A stretch of 7,049 nucleotides of DNA, taken from the NCBI GenBank assembly GCA_013349725.1, contig DUZB01000295.1:1-7049 (forward strand), read 5' to 3'. This document shows positions 1 to 6,322 of this stretch, in pieces; position 1 is the first letter of the stretch; each line of letters begins with the position of its first letter. The position numbers and the translations under genes are program-made. The DNA comes from Deltaproteobacteria bacterium. GTDB lineage: Bacteria > Desulfobacterota > DSM-4660 > Desulfatiglandales > Desulfatiglandaceae. The notes under the pieces were generated by a model. That model was given only the letters and a program-made list of their open reading frames with translations, was not told the origin of the DNA and searched no databases.

Positions 1-125
1 AGGTGTCAGGTGTCAGTGTTTAGCAGTCGGGATTTGTGATCTAACAAAGCATAACTATATGTTCTTATAGTAGAATAAGTCGAATGTGGTCATGGTTTTT
101 TCCTGACACCTGACACCTGACACCC
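1..125. repeat. Inverted pair of 7-bp tandem repeats (CTGACAC)
   Basis: The unit CTGACAC occurs three times in tandem at 103-123. Its reverse complement, GTGTCAG, occurs twice at 3-16, and the left copy may continue beyond the window edge. Positions 1-16 and 103-118 form a perfect 16-bp inverted repeat around an 86-bp, fairly AT-rich centre (17-102) that contains no convincing gene. Short tandem arrays of this kind are often found dispersed between genes in environmental bacteria. From this sequence alone it could be an intergenic repeat, the arms of a small non-autonomous element or a large transcript hairpin. The rest of the spacer up to the first gene (126-219) shows only the ribosome binding site AAGGAG at 208-213. 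Confidence 0.8.
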
Positions 126-219
126 GGTCCCTGAACACCGTTTATTTGAGAACAAACCTTCGTATCACGCCAATCCGCAGTGAGCCAGGATTTTAAACAG
201 ACAGTGTAAGGAGAACAGA

Positions 220-501
220 ATGAGCAATGAGCAAAATGAATTGAAAGTGGAGTTTCCCAAGGAATTAATCGGGGGCGTTTATGCAAACAACATGGCAGTG
301 GCCCATACAAGGGAGGAATTTATCATGGACTTTCTCATGATCGCGCCGCCTGCGGGTACTGTGAATGCCCGGATTATCGTCAGTCCCGGCCATATGAAGC
401 GGATTTTCACCGCGCTTCAGGAAAATATTGCCAAATATGAAACAAAATTTGGCCCCGTGCAAATGGCGGAAGAGCCCGGGAAAGATGTTACGATTCAGTA
501 A
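220..501 (+). CDS. DUF3467 family protein, function unknown
   Basis: This is a 93-residue soluble protein without signal peptide or membrane segment. It matches the DUF3467 pattern as I remember it: an N-terminal strand region with VYANNMAVAHTREEF (about residues 21-35), a hydrophobic MDFLMIAPP stretch (36-44), then ARIIVSPGHMKRIFTALQENIAKYE (50-74), where the SPxHxKR and LQENIxxYE elements are characteristic. The length is normal for the family, so the gene looks complete. The start is supported by AAGGAG at 208-213, six bases before the ATG. The family is widespread in bacteria but has no established biochemical role that I know of. The next gene in the same direction begins 152 bp downstream, so they may share a transcript, but the gap is long enough for a separate promoter. 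The family call is firm; the function is unknown. Confidence 0.85.
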   Translation: MSNEQNELKVEFPKELIGGVYANNMAVAHTREEFIMDFLMIAPPAGTVNARIIVSPGHMKRIFTALQENIAKYETKFGPVQMAEEPGKDVTIQ

Positions 502-653
502 GAAGCAAATAATCCATCGGTATTTCGCGTATGGCCCTGATATTACTGGACGGCCGGTCCGGATTTATTTATTATGAATTATTGCGGTTTGGGTCGCATT
601 ATTTTCCGGCGTACTTTTTAGACAAGGGATTTATTGAAAGGAGGAAAGGGACA
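502..653 (+). other. Non-coding spacer, AT-rich, with a small GC-rich palindromic patch
   Basis: This 152-bp stretch lies between the DUF3467 and winged-helix genes. An open frame continues upstream from the next gene to an ATG at 531, but the peptide it would add is not protein-like. The strong ribosome binding site GGAGG (around 640-644) sits inside it, just before the ATG at 654. At 548-560 GGAC and GTCC flank GGCCG and could form a short hairpin, followed by AT-rich sequence but no T-run, so I do not call a terminator. No promoter stands out clearly. Confidence 0.5.
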
Positions 654-1040
654 ATGAAGGAATTGGATCAATTCATGAAAACGGTTGGAGAGGGTTTGAG
701 GGCTCTTGCTCAGGGGGTAAACAGTGTGGCGGAAAAACTGGATCGGTTCTTGGAGAGTCGAACGATGTCGCCGGAGGATCAACCCGAGGGCGCCCCGGAA
801 GTTCCCGTGGAGGTTGAAAAGGAGACGAGCGACCAGCAGGTTTTGACGCCGGCATCGGGCAGAAACGCAACGGCCGTGGTGTCGGAACTGATTCAGGAAT
901 CGCCGAAACCGGTAAAACTCGAGGAACTGGCTCAAAAAACAGGTTTTGACAAAAGGAAATTGCAGGGGATATTGTACCATTTGAAAAAACAGGGGAAGAT
1001 TGTGAGCGCCGGTAAGGGGATTTATCGGAAGGCTTCGTGA
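654..1040 (+). CDS. Small protein with N-terminal helix and C-terminal winged-helix-like domain, function unknown
   Basis: The product has 128 residues in three parts. Residues 1-36 are a predicted amphipathic helix with heptad-like hydrophobic spacing (LDQFMKTVGEGLRALAQ...), suited to oligomerisation or protein contact. Residues 37-70 are an acidic, proline-rich, probably disordered linker. Residues 73-127 look like a compact winged helix: helix 1 AVVSELIQ, helix 2 LEELAQKTG, recognition helix DKRKLQGILYHLKKQG, then the wing KIVSAGKGIYRKA. This could bind DNA or RNA, or mediate protein contacts. I do not recognise a named family. The ATG at 654 is chosen because GGAGG lies at a proper distance before it; an ATG at 531 in the same frame would add an implausible extension. 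The stop overlaps an ATG (TGATG at 1038-1042), and the phosphatase gene follows at once, so the two genes are probably coupled. Confidence 0.7.
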   Translation: MKELDQFMKTVGEGLRALAQGVNSVAEKLDRFLESRTMSPEDQPEGAPEVPVEVEKETSDQQVLTPASGRNATAVVSELIQESPKPVKLEELAQKTGFDKRKLQGILYHLKKQGKIVSAGKGIYRKAS

Positions 1041-1083
1041 TGAAATGGCGCCACAAGACCTTCCCGGTAGATTGGAAAAAAGG

Positions 1084-1662
1084 ATGATACGTGTTTTCCC
1101 TGGAATACGAGGGCTTATTTTTGACTGTGACGGCACTCTGGCTGATACTATGCCCGCCCATATACGTACGTGGGTGGAGACGCTTAAAAATCATGGAGTC
1201 GATTGCCCTGTGGTATTTCTTGAAACCCTGAGAGGGATGCCTGCTGAAGAAATTGTGGTTACCCTGAATGAAAAATTCAACCTGAGGCTTGATCCTCGAG
1301 AGGTTGCCGATGAGAAGGACCGGATGATTTTCGAAGAGCTTCAATACGTGAAAGCTATCGAGCCGGTCGCCGCAATCGCCAGGGATTACAAAAGGAAAGT
1401 TCCCATGGCCGTGGCTTCCGGAGGCACGCGAGTCAATGTTCTGCGTACATTGAAGGCCATAGGCCTGAGCGATTTTTTTCATGCAGTAATCACCGCGGAT
1501 GACCACCTGAAACCCAAGCCTAATCCTGATATGTTTCTTGAGTCGGCACGGATCATGGGCATAAAACCGGAGCTGTGCCAGGTTTTTGAGGATGGAGATC
1601 TGGGGCTGGAGGCAGCGAGGGAAGCGGGTATGCCGGCCATCGATGTACGGCCATATCTCTGA
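1084..1662 (+). CDS. HAD-superfamily phosphatase, YqaB / beta-phosphoglucomutase-like
   Basis: This is a cytosolic haloacid dehalogenase-type phosphatase, probably acting on a small phosphorylated sugar or related metabolite. Numbering from the earlier ATG at 1045, the motifs are: motif I FDCDGT with nucleophile D27 and acid/base D29; a helical cap (about 36-115); motif II VASGG with S125; motif III KPNPD with K158; motif IV FEDGDLG with E182 and D183. The ending AREAGMPAIDVRPYL closely resembles the C-terminus of E. coli YqaB, a fructose-1-phosphatase, which has a comparable EDADFG motif IV. I prefer the ATG at 1084 (192 residues) because it leaves about 13 residues before the nucleophile, as in YqaB. 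The ATG at 1045 (205 residues) has GGAAGG about 11 bases upstream and cannot be excluded. The exact substrate cannot be read from sequence. The gene ends 2 bp from the convergent BFN gene, with no visible terminator between them. Confidence 0.88.
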   Translation: MIRVFPGIRGLIFDCDGTLADTMPAHIRTWVETLKNHGVDCPVVFLETLRGMPAEEIVVTLNEKFNLRLDPREVADEKDRMIFEELQYVKAIEPVAAIARDYKRKVPMAVASGGTRVNVLRTLKAIGLSDFFHAVITADDHLKPKPNPDMFLESARIMGIKPELCQVFEDGDLGLEAAREAGMPAIDVRPYL

Positions 1663-1664
1663 CC

Positions 1665-2162
1665 TTACATTCTATATTTTCCGAAATCCTCCGGATTGAG
1701 TTTTTCCAGGATTTCCTGCCATTTTTTTCCTTTTTCCGACTTATCCTCCGGTTCCGCCTTCAGGTCTATCTGGGTTGATCTGGCAATGACGTCCCTGGAA
1801 ACCAGAATGGGTATATGGAATCTTAAAGAAAGGGCAATGGCATCGCTTGGCCTGGCATCTATGGACATTTCTTTTCCGTTGTATTCAAAATGGATAAGCG
1901 CGTAGTAGGTGTTGTCTTTCAGATCGCATATTTCGATTCTGCCGACCTTCGCGTTCAGTATCTCAATCATGTTCTTCAGGAGATCATGGGTCATGGGCCT
2001 GGAAAATTTGATTCCCTCCAGTTCACTTGCAATGGCGGTTGCTTCCAGAAGGCCAATCCATATGGGCAGTGTCCCGTCTCCATCCTCTTCCTTCAAAATA
2101 ACAATGGGGCTGTTCGTGATGGGGTCTATCGTTAACCCGGATATGACCATAGGTGTGTACAT
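1665..2162 (-). CDS. BFN domain (DUF151) protein, putative bifunctional nuclease
   Basis: This is a 165-residue cytosolic protein whose first about 130 residues are a BFN/DUF151 domain. The diagnostic blocks are LPIWIGLLEATAIASELEG (32-50), RPMTHDLL (55-62), a YYALIHFEYNGKEMSIDAR strand region (86-104) and RPSDAIALSLRFHIPILVS (104-122). The C-terminal tail (about 135-165) is charged and ends in a helix plus NPEDFGKYRM. Plant members of the family were described as having both DNase and RNase activity; for bacterial members the function is poorly established, so 'nuclease' is a family label. The ATG at 2162 is preceded by GGAGG five bases upstream. An in-frame TTG at 2174 lies directly before that site and is not the likely start. 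The gene faces the phosphatase gene and diverges from plsB. Confidence 0.88.
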   Translation of the reverse strand: MYTPMVISGLTIDPITNSPIVILKEEDGDGTLPIWIGLLEATAIASELEGIKFSRPMTHDLLKNMIEILNAKVGRIEICDLKDNTYYALIHFEYNGKEMSIDARPSDAIALSLRFHIPILVSRDVIARSTQIDLKAEPEDKSEKGKKWQEILEKLNPEDFGKYRM

Positions 2163-2204
2163 TATTTCCTCCAAAATATTTCAGCAGGGCTTGCTATTCT
2201 ATCA

Positions 2205-2231
2205 TTTACATTCTATTTTTAACCATATAAT
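2205..2231 (+). promoter_or_regulatory. Candidate sigma70 promoter for plsB-cca
   Basis: A perfect -10 hexamer TATAAT lies at 2226-2231. The best -35 is TTTACA at 2205-2210, leaving a short 15-bp spacer. Transcription would start near 2238 and give a leader of about 36 bases before plsB. The site overlaps the opposing BFN promoter candidate, so both could not be occupied by polymerase at once. The poor spacing limits confidence. Confidence 0.4.
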
Positions 2232-2244
2232 AAAGTTTTGTCAA
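2216..2244 (-). promoter_or_regulatory. Candidate sigma70 promoter for the BFN gene
   Basis: Read on the minus strand, a perfect -35 hexamer TTGACA (2244-2239) is followed by a 17-bp AT-rich spacer and a weaker -10, TAAAAA (2221-2216). Transcription would begin near 2209 and give a leader of about 47 bases containing the GGAGG site. The exact -35 and ideal spacing support the call; the -10 matches only four of six consensus positions. Confidence 0.45.
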
Positions 2245-2273
2245 CAACCAGTTAAAAAACGGCGGCGATACAC

Positions 2274-4823
2274 ATGGCAACAAAAAAAGCATGTTACCCT
2301 TTCATTCTTGACCACAAACCCGGATTTTTCCTGAATGGGATTTTGTACCGGTTGTTCAAACACGTCTTGTTTAACAAGGACATGACGGGCGAGCTCAGGA
2401 GAATGAACAGTGAAGGAACGGTCCTTTACGTCATAAAGTACAAAGGGCTGCTGGATTATCTTCTGTACCATTATCGGTTCCGCATGAGTCGCCTCCCTTA
2501 TCCCAAGATAGCCTTCGATATAAACATGTCTCTTGTTCTTCCACTGTCACAACTTTTCAGGGTTTTCAGGTTCTACGCGGCTCACTTTTTCAGACATGGC
2601 TGTCTGCCCAACCCGGTAGAAAACGGATTTCTGGAAGACGCCATAAAACGAGGAGATACCGCCCTGCTGTGTCTCGAAAATCCGGAAGGGTTTTCCCGAA
2701 TTTTCTTCCACGCCCAAAAAGATCCCCTTCAGCTTATTCTGGAAACGCAGGGGCAAATGGAGCGACCCGTTTTTATTGTTCCCCAACTCATTATTTACAA
2801 AAAAACTCCGGAAAAGGAAGATCCCGGACTTTTTGATATTTTTTTCGGGTTTAAGGATAAACCCGGGGTCCTGAGAAAGATTGTGCTTTTTTTCAGACAT
2901 AACAGGAAGGCGTTTATAGATTTTGGCGAACCACTGAATCTGAAAGAGTACCTGAAAGACCAGACTCCTGAAATGCCCTTGGAAAAAGTAACCGAGGAGA
3001 TCCGGCAGATACTTCTGGAGCGAATTGATCGACAGAAGAGGGTCATACTGGGACCTGTAATGAAGTCCTGGCAGCTTACCAAGGAAACAGTGCTGAAAGA
3101 CAGCAGGGTCGTTGAAGCGATTCAAGGCAGTGCCGGAAAGTCGGGTTCGGCCCGTGCGAAGAAAAAAGAGGCCGCTAAATATTTTGATGAGATTGCCGCC
3201 GATTATAATGTGGCGTATGTTCAGTTTTCCTATTTGGTGCTGACCTGGCTCTGGAAGAAGATGTTTCACGGAATAGATGTGAATCCCTCGGAACTGGCAA
3301 AGGTCAGAGAATGGGCGGCAAAAGGCCCTTTGATCTACATCCCGTCCCATAAAAGCCATATCGATTATCTCATCCTCAACTATATCCTCTTCGATCACCA
3401 GATGTTTGTTCCTCGAATTGCCGCCGGCAAGAACCTTTCTTTCTGGCCGGTCGGGCCGTTTTTCAGAAAGGCGGGGGCGTTTTTTATTCGCAGGAGTTTT
3501 CAGGGGGCCAGGCTTTACGCGGCAGTTTTTACGAGGTACGTGAAAGCCCTGATTGAAGAAGGACAGCCTCTGGAGTTTTTTATAGAAGGAGGCCGAACCA
3601 GAAGCGGAAAACTGATTCTTCCAAAAATCGGGTTCCTTTCCATTCTTGTTGAAGCGTTCAGAGAAGGGTATTGCAAAGACCTTGTCTTTGTCCCCGTTTC
3701 CATTGTCTATGACCGGGTGATTGAAAGCCAGGCTTACCTCAAAGAAGTCGGCGGTGGAGAAAAAGCAAAGGAAACGTTCAGTCAGGTTGTTGCCACGAGG
3801 CATTTCCTGAAAAAAAAATATGGGAAAATCTATCTTCGTTTCGGGGAACCGGTTTCACTAAAAGAATTTTATGCAAAAGAGAGTGAAGTCAAAACCAGGA
3901 CTGAGAAACGCCTCGCTTTTCGTCTCATTCGTGCGATTAACGGGGCTACTCTGGTGACTCCTGTAGGGCTGGCTGCCGCGGCCATCCTGACGAGGCACCG
4001 GCGAGGCTTTTACCTGCCAGAGCTCACAGAGACAGTGGAGATAATCACACGGTTTTTAGAAAGACATCACATGCCCTTGGCGGAATCGTTATCGGACCCT
4101 GAAAAAGCCATGGAAGAAACCATTGCCCTCCTCACAAAGAACAATGTGGTCAGCACACTGGAGGATGTGGATGGTTCCGGGACTTTTTATTACGTGGATG
4201 AAGAGAAGAAAATGGAGCTGGAGTTTTCTAAGAACAGCATTGTTCACTTCTTTGTCCGGCACTCTTTTCTTGCTCTTTCCCTGCTCACGGGAAGCGAGAA
4301 CGTTAAAAAAGATTCGGAGATTGTTGAAGACTACAGCTTCCTGAAAAAACTCTTCAGGTATGAGTTTATCTATGAGGGGGAAACCACGGCGCCCCAGGAG
4401 ATAGATGGCGCAACGGCATATTTTAGAGAAGTCTTCTTCATTGAAAGGGATGATGCGGATCAGGGATATGTTCTCTCAAGATCGGGTTTTGAAGAACTCC
4501 CCCACTGGGCAGCCTTCATCATGCCGTTTCTTGAATCGTACTGGATCGCGACCCGCTGTATGATCGGAGATAAGGAAAGAAAAGTATGGCAACGAAATGA
4601 TGAATTGAAAAGCATGAGCTCCATGGGACAGAGGTTCCAGAAACAGGGTATTATTGACCATATTGAAGCCGTTTCCCAGCCGAATTTCAAGAATGCCTTG
4701 CGGTTTTTAAAGGAGGAAGGCTTTTCCATTTCAGAGAAAGAAAAGGAAGACAGCCCCGAAAAGTTGGAAAAGCTTGCTGCCCTCAGCCAGCGGTTGTACG
4801 ATTTCATTCGGTATAATCGGTAA
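2274..4823 (+). CDS. plsB: Glycerol-3-phosphate O-acyltransferase PlsB
   Basis: PlsB transfers an acyl chain to the sn-1 position of glycerol-3-phosphate at the cytoplasmic face of the inner membrane, the first step of phospholipid synthesis. The product has 849 residues; E. coli PlsB has 807. The catalytic domain (about 350-535) has all acyltransferase blocks: HX4D as HKSHID with H359 and D364; GAFFIRRSF (401-409), whose arginines are expected to contact the phosphate; EGGRTRSGK (438-446); and FVPVSIVYD (472-480). AAGKNLSFWPVGPFFR (383-398) closely resembles E. coli PlsB as I recall it. Residues 50-227 form a second, inactive copy of the same fold (see findings). Residues 534-849 match the PlsB-specific C-terminal region, including FSKNSIVHFFVRHSFL. 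No clear Shine-Dalgarno precedes the ATG at 2274, and an in-frame stop at 2253-2255 rules out a start further upstream. The next gene starts 2 bp after the stop. Confidence 0.95.
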   Translation: MATKKACYPFILDHKPGFFLNGILYRLFKHVLFNKDMTGELRRMNSEGTVLYVIKYKGLLDYLLYHYRFRMSRLPYPKIAFDINMSLVLPLSQLFRVFRFYAAHFFRHGCLPNPVENGFLEDAIKRGDTALLCLENPEGFSRIFFHAQKDPLQLILETQGQMERPVFIVPQLIIYKKTPEKEDPGLFDIFFGFKDKPGVLRKIVLFFRHNRKAFIDFGEPLNLKEYLKDQTPEMPLEKVTEEIRQILLERIDRQKRVILGPVMKSWQLTKETVLKDSRVVEAIQGSAGKSGSARAKKKEAAKYFDEIAADYNVAYVQFSYLVLTWLWKKMFHGIDVNPSELAKVREWAAKGPLIYIPSHKSHIDYLILNYILFDHQMFVPRIAAGKNLSFWPVGPFFRKAGAFFIRRSFQGARLYAAVFTRYVKALIEEGQPLEFFIEGGRTRSGKLILPKIGFLSILVEAFREGYCKDLVFVPVSIVYDRVIESQAYLKEVGGGEKAKETFSQVVATRHFLKKKYGKIYLRFGEPVSLKEFYAKESEVKTRTEKRLAFRLIRAINGATLVTPVGLAAAAILTRHRRGFYLPELTETVEIITRFLERHHMPLAESLSDPEKAMEETIALLTKNNVVSTLEDVDGSGTFYYVDEEKKMELEFSKNSIVHFFVRHSFLALSLLTGSENVKKDSEIVEDYSFLKKLFRYEFIYEGETTAPQEIDGATAYFREVFFIERDDADQGYVLSRSGFEELPHWAAFIMPFLESYWIATRCMIGDKERKVWQRNDELKSMSSMGQRFQKQGIIDHIEAVSQPNFKNALRFLKEEGFSISEKEKEDSPEKLEKLAALSQRLYDFIRYNR

Positions 4824-4825
4824 CG

Positions 4826-6139
4826 ATGATAGAAATGAATACCCCTGAAATCCCTCCTTTTGTTCGTTTCATCCTGGAAAGGCTCAAAAGGGCCGGATAC
4901 AAAGGCTATATTGTGGGGGGGGCTGTCAGGGATACCTGCAGGGGAAAGCCGGTGAAAGACTGGGATGTGGCCACATCCGCGTCTCCGAAATTGATCCGGG
5001 AAATCTTTCAGGAACAGCGGCAGTTTTCTCTCAAACACGATACCGTGTCCCTTGTAAGCGATGGGCAGCCCTTTGAGATAACGACCTTCAGGGGGGAAGA
5101 AGGAGATATTGAGGGAGACCTTCGTCGGCGGGATTTCACCATCAATGCCATGGCTTTTGATGGGGAAAACGGGTCGATTATTGACCCGTGTCTGGGACAG
5201 CGGGATCTTGTGAAACAGATTGTCAGGGCTTCCGGAAATCCCCACGCCCGTTTCCGAGAAGACCCTTTGCGTCTTCTTCGCGCGGTGAGGTTTACCGCGG
5301 AAACGGGGTTTTTCATCGAAAGAGATACGCTGGCGGCGATGGAGGATCTCGCTGCCCTGTTGCCATCGGCAGCACAGGAAAGGATCCGGGATGAACTGGT
5401 CAGAATATTGGTGTCGGACAGGCCATCCGCCTCATTCAATCTGATGGTCAGAACGGGCCTCTTGAAAGAGTTTCTTCCTGAACTGCAGGAGGGACGCTTC
5501 AAGCGGCAGAATCGATATCACAAGCATACCATTCTTAAACATACCCTTGCAACGCTCGACAGCGTCAGACCTGATCCGGACCTGCGGTTAGCGGCCCTTC
5601 TGCATGATGTGGCAAAACCGCGCGTGCGAAGGAAAGTTGGCGGGGAATGGCGCTTCTTTGGTCATGAGAAAGAAAGCGCCTTGCTGGCTGAGGAAATCAT
5701 GGGCCGACTTAAGTTCAAGGGTTCAGTGATTTCAAAAGTGATTTGTCTAATCGGGCGCCACCTGATCCTCTACGATTCAAACTGGAGCGACGGGGCTGTA
5801 AGGAGACTGATCAGAAAAGTCGGAGATCCTCTGATCCGGGATCTGTTTGCCTTGCGGGAGGCTGATCTTTCCAGCCACACCGAGTGTGAACAGCAGATGG
5901 AGATGCTTACTGAACTGAAAAATCGGGTTCGGGCGCAGGTTGAGTCAAAAAGTGCTGTGCGGAGAAAAGATCTTGCCGTCGATGGCTGGACGATCATGGC
6001 TGAAGCGGGCCTTCCACCGGGGCCGGGGGTGGGAAAGGTTTTGAAAGAACTTCATGAAAAAGTCTTTGATCAGCCGGAATTGAACAACAGGGACGCCCTC
6101 ATCGCCCTTCTGCGACAGATGCGCATGCCCGATGTTTGA
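4826..6139 (+). CDS. cca: Class II tRNA nucleotidyltransferase with HD domain; possibly CC-adding
   Basis: This enzyme adds nucleotides to tRNA 3' ends without a nucleic acid template. The 437-residue protein has the class II palm: GGAVRD (31-36), the metal-binding DWD (D45, D47), RRDFTINAMA (101-110) and the nucleotide-selecting EDxxR motif EDPLR (145-149). Neck and body helices follow. A metal-dependent HD domain comes next, with H234, H239, HD at 260-261, GHE around 280 and H312. The conserved tail GLPPGPGVGKVLKEL (395-409) is present. The HD domain suggests phosphohydrolase activity towards tRNA ends or 2',3'-cyclic phosphates, as in E. coli Cca. Only 11 residues lie between TTFR (86-89) and RRDFT (101-105), much shorter than in standard CCA-adding enzymes. 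The ATG at 4826 is 2 bp after the plsB stop and has no clear Shine-Dalgarno, suggesting translational coupling; an ATG at 4835 is an alternative. Poly(A) polymerase is less likely given its length and motifs. Confidence 0.9.
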   Translation: MIEMNTPEIPPFVRFILERLKRAGYKGYIVGGAVRDTCRGKPVKDWDVATSASPKLIREIFQEQRQFSLKHDTVSLVSDGQPFEITTFRGEEGDIEGDLRRRDFTINAMAFDGENGSIIDPCLGQRDLVKQIVRASGNPHARFREDPLRLLRAVRFTAETGFFIERDTLAAMEDLAALLPSAAQERIRDELVRILVSDRPSASFNLMVRTGLLKEFLPELQEGRFKRQNRYHKHTILKHTLATLDSVRPDPDLRLAALLHDVAKPRVRRKVGGEWRFFGHEKESALLAEEIMGRLKFKGSVISKVICLIGRHLILYDSNWSDGAVRRLIRKVGDPLIRDLFALREADLSSHTECEQQMEMLTELKNRVRAQVESKSAVRRKDLAVDGWTIMAEAGLPPGPGVGKVLKELHEKVFDQPELNNRDALIALLRQMRMPDV

Positions 6140-6180
6140 GAATGAAACTCTCTCGTTATGCGAATGGGTACATTTCATCC

Positions 6181-6209
6181 TTGACCATTAGTCGCCCATT
6201 TTCTATACT
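6181..6209 (+). promoter_or_regulatory. Sigma70-type promoter for the downstream lipoprotein gene
   Basis: TTGACC at 6181-6186 and TATACT at 6204-6209 are separated by exactly 17 bp, and each hexamer matches the consensus at five of six positions. This is the best promoter match in the window. It lies 41 bp after the end of the nucleotidyltransferase gene. Transcription would start near 6216, producing a leader of about 107 bases before the ATG at 6323. No strong terminator is visible between 6140 and 6180, so read-through from plsB-cca is also possible. Confidence 0.65.
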
Positions 6210-6257
6210 CCCTCATTCATATTCATCGATGGATTGATACCCGTGGCTGTACTTTTC

Positions 6258-6304
6258 CGGTTTGACCCCGATGCGGGGAGACTAAACCGATTACCGCATT
6301 TTTT
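6258..6304 (+). promoter_or_regulatory. Structured 5' leader, possible attenuator or pseudoknot
   Basis: Within the leader of the lipoprotein gene, CGGTTT (6258-6263) pairs with AAACCG (6284-6289). Between them CCCCG (6266-6270) can pair with CGGGG (6274-6278). ATGCGG (6271-6276) can instead pair with CCGCAT (6294-6299), which runs into six T residues (6299-6304), like a weak intrinsic terminator. The second pairing excludes the inner hairpin but can coexist with the outer stem as an H-type pseudoknot. It does not match any riboswitch family I can recall. The ribosome binding site AGGAG follows at 6315-6319. Confidence 0.4.
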
Positions 6305-6322
6305 GTAACCTAATAGGAGAAC

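Noticed and set aside
34..61. Promoter TTGTGA / TATATG upstream of the DUF3467 gene
   Set aside because: Both hexamers match at only about four positions with a 16-bp spacer in AT-rich sequence, which is weak by chance expectation.
1..125. CRISPR array
   Set aside because: The repeat units are only 7 bp, directly adjacent and in opposite orientations at the two ends, with no regular spacers and no cas gene.
548..560. Terminator after the DUF3467 gene
   Set aside because: The GGAC/GTCC stem is only four base pairs and is followed by mixed AT sequence rather than a T-run.
531..653. Upstream extension of the winged-helix gene from an ATG at 531
   Set aside because: The 41 extra residues are aromatic-rich and not protein-like. 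No ribosome binding site fits the ATG at 531, while GGAGG precedes the ATG at 654.
673..1506. 277-codon open frame on the minus strand
   Set aside because: It lies opposite the winged-helix and phosphatase genes, both of which have clear domain signatures, and its translation resembles no family.
2163..2174. TTG start giving a four-residue longer BFN protein
   Set aside because: The TTG and following codons coincide with the GGAGG ribosome binding site for the ATG at 2162, which is the better start.
2547..3803. 418-codon open frame on the minus strand inside plsB
   Set aside because: It is wholly antisense to the conserved acyltransferase blocks of PlsB, has no recognisable domain, and its length is explained by the codon bias of the sense gene.
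4460..5245. 261-codon minus-strand frame across the plsB-cca junction
   Set aside because: It is antisense to two well-supported genes and its sequence is not protein-like.
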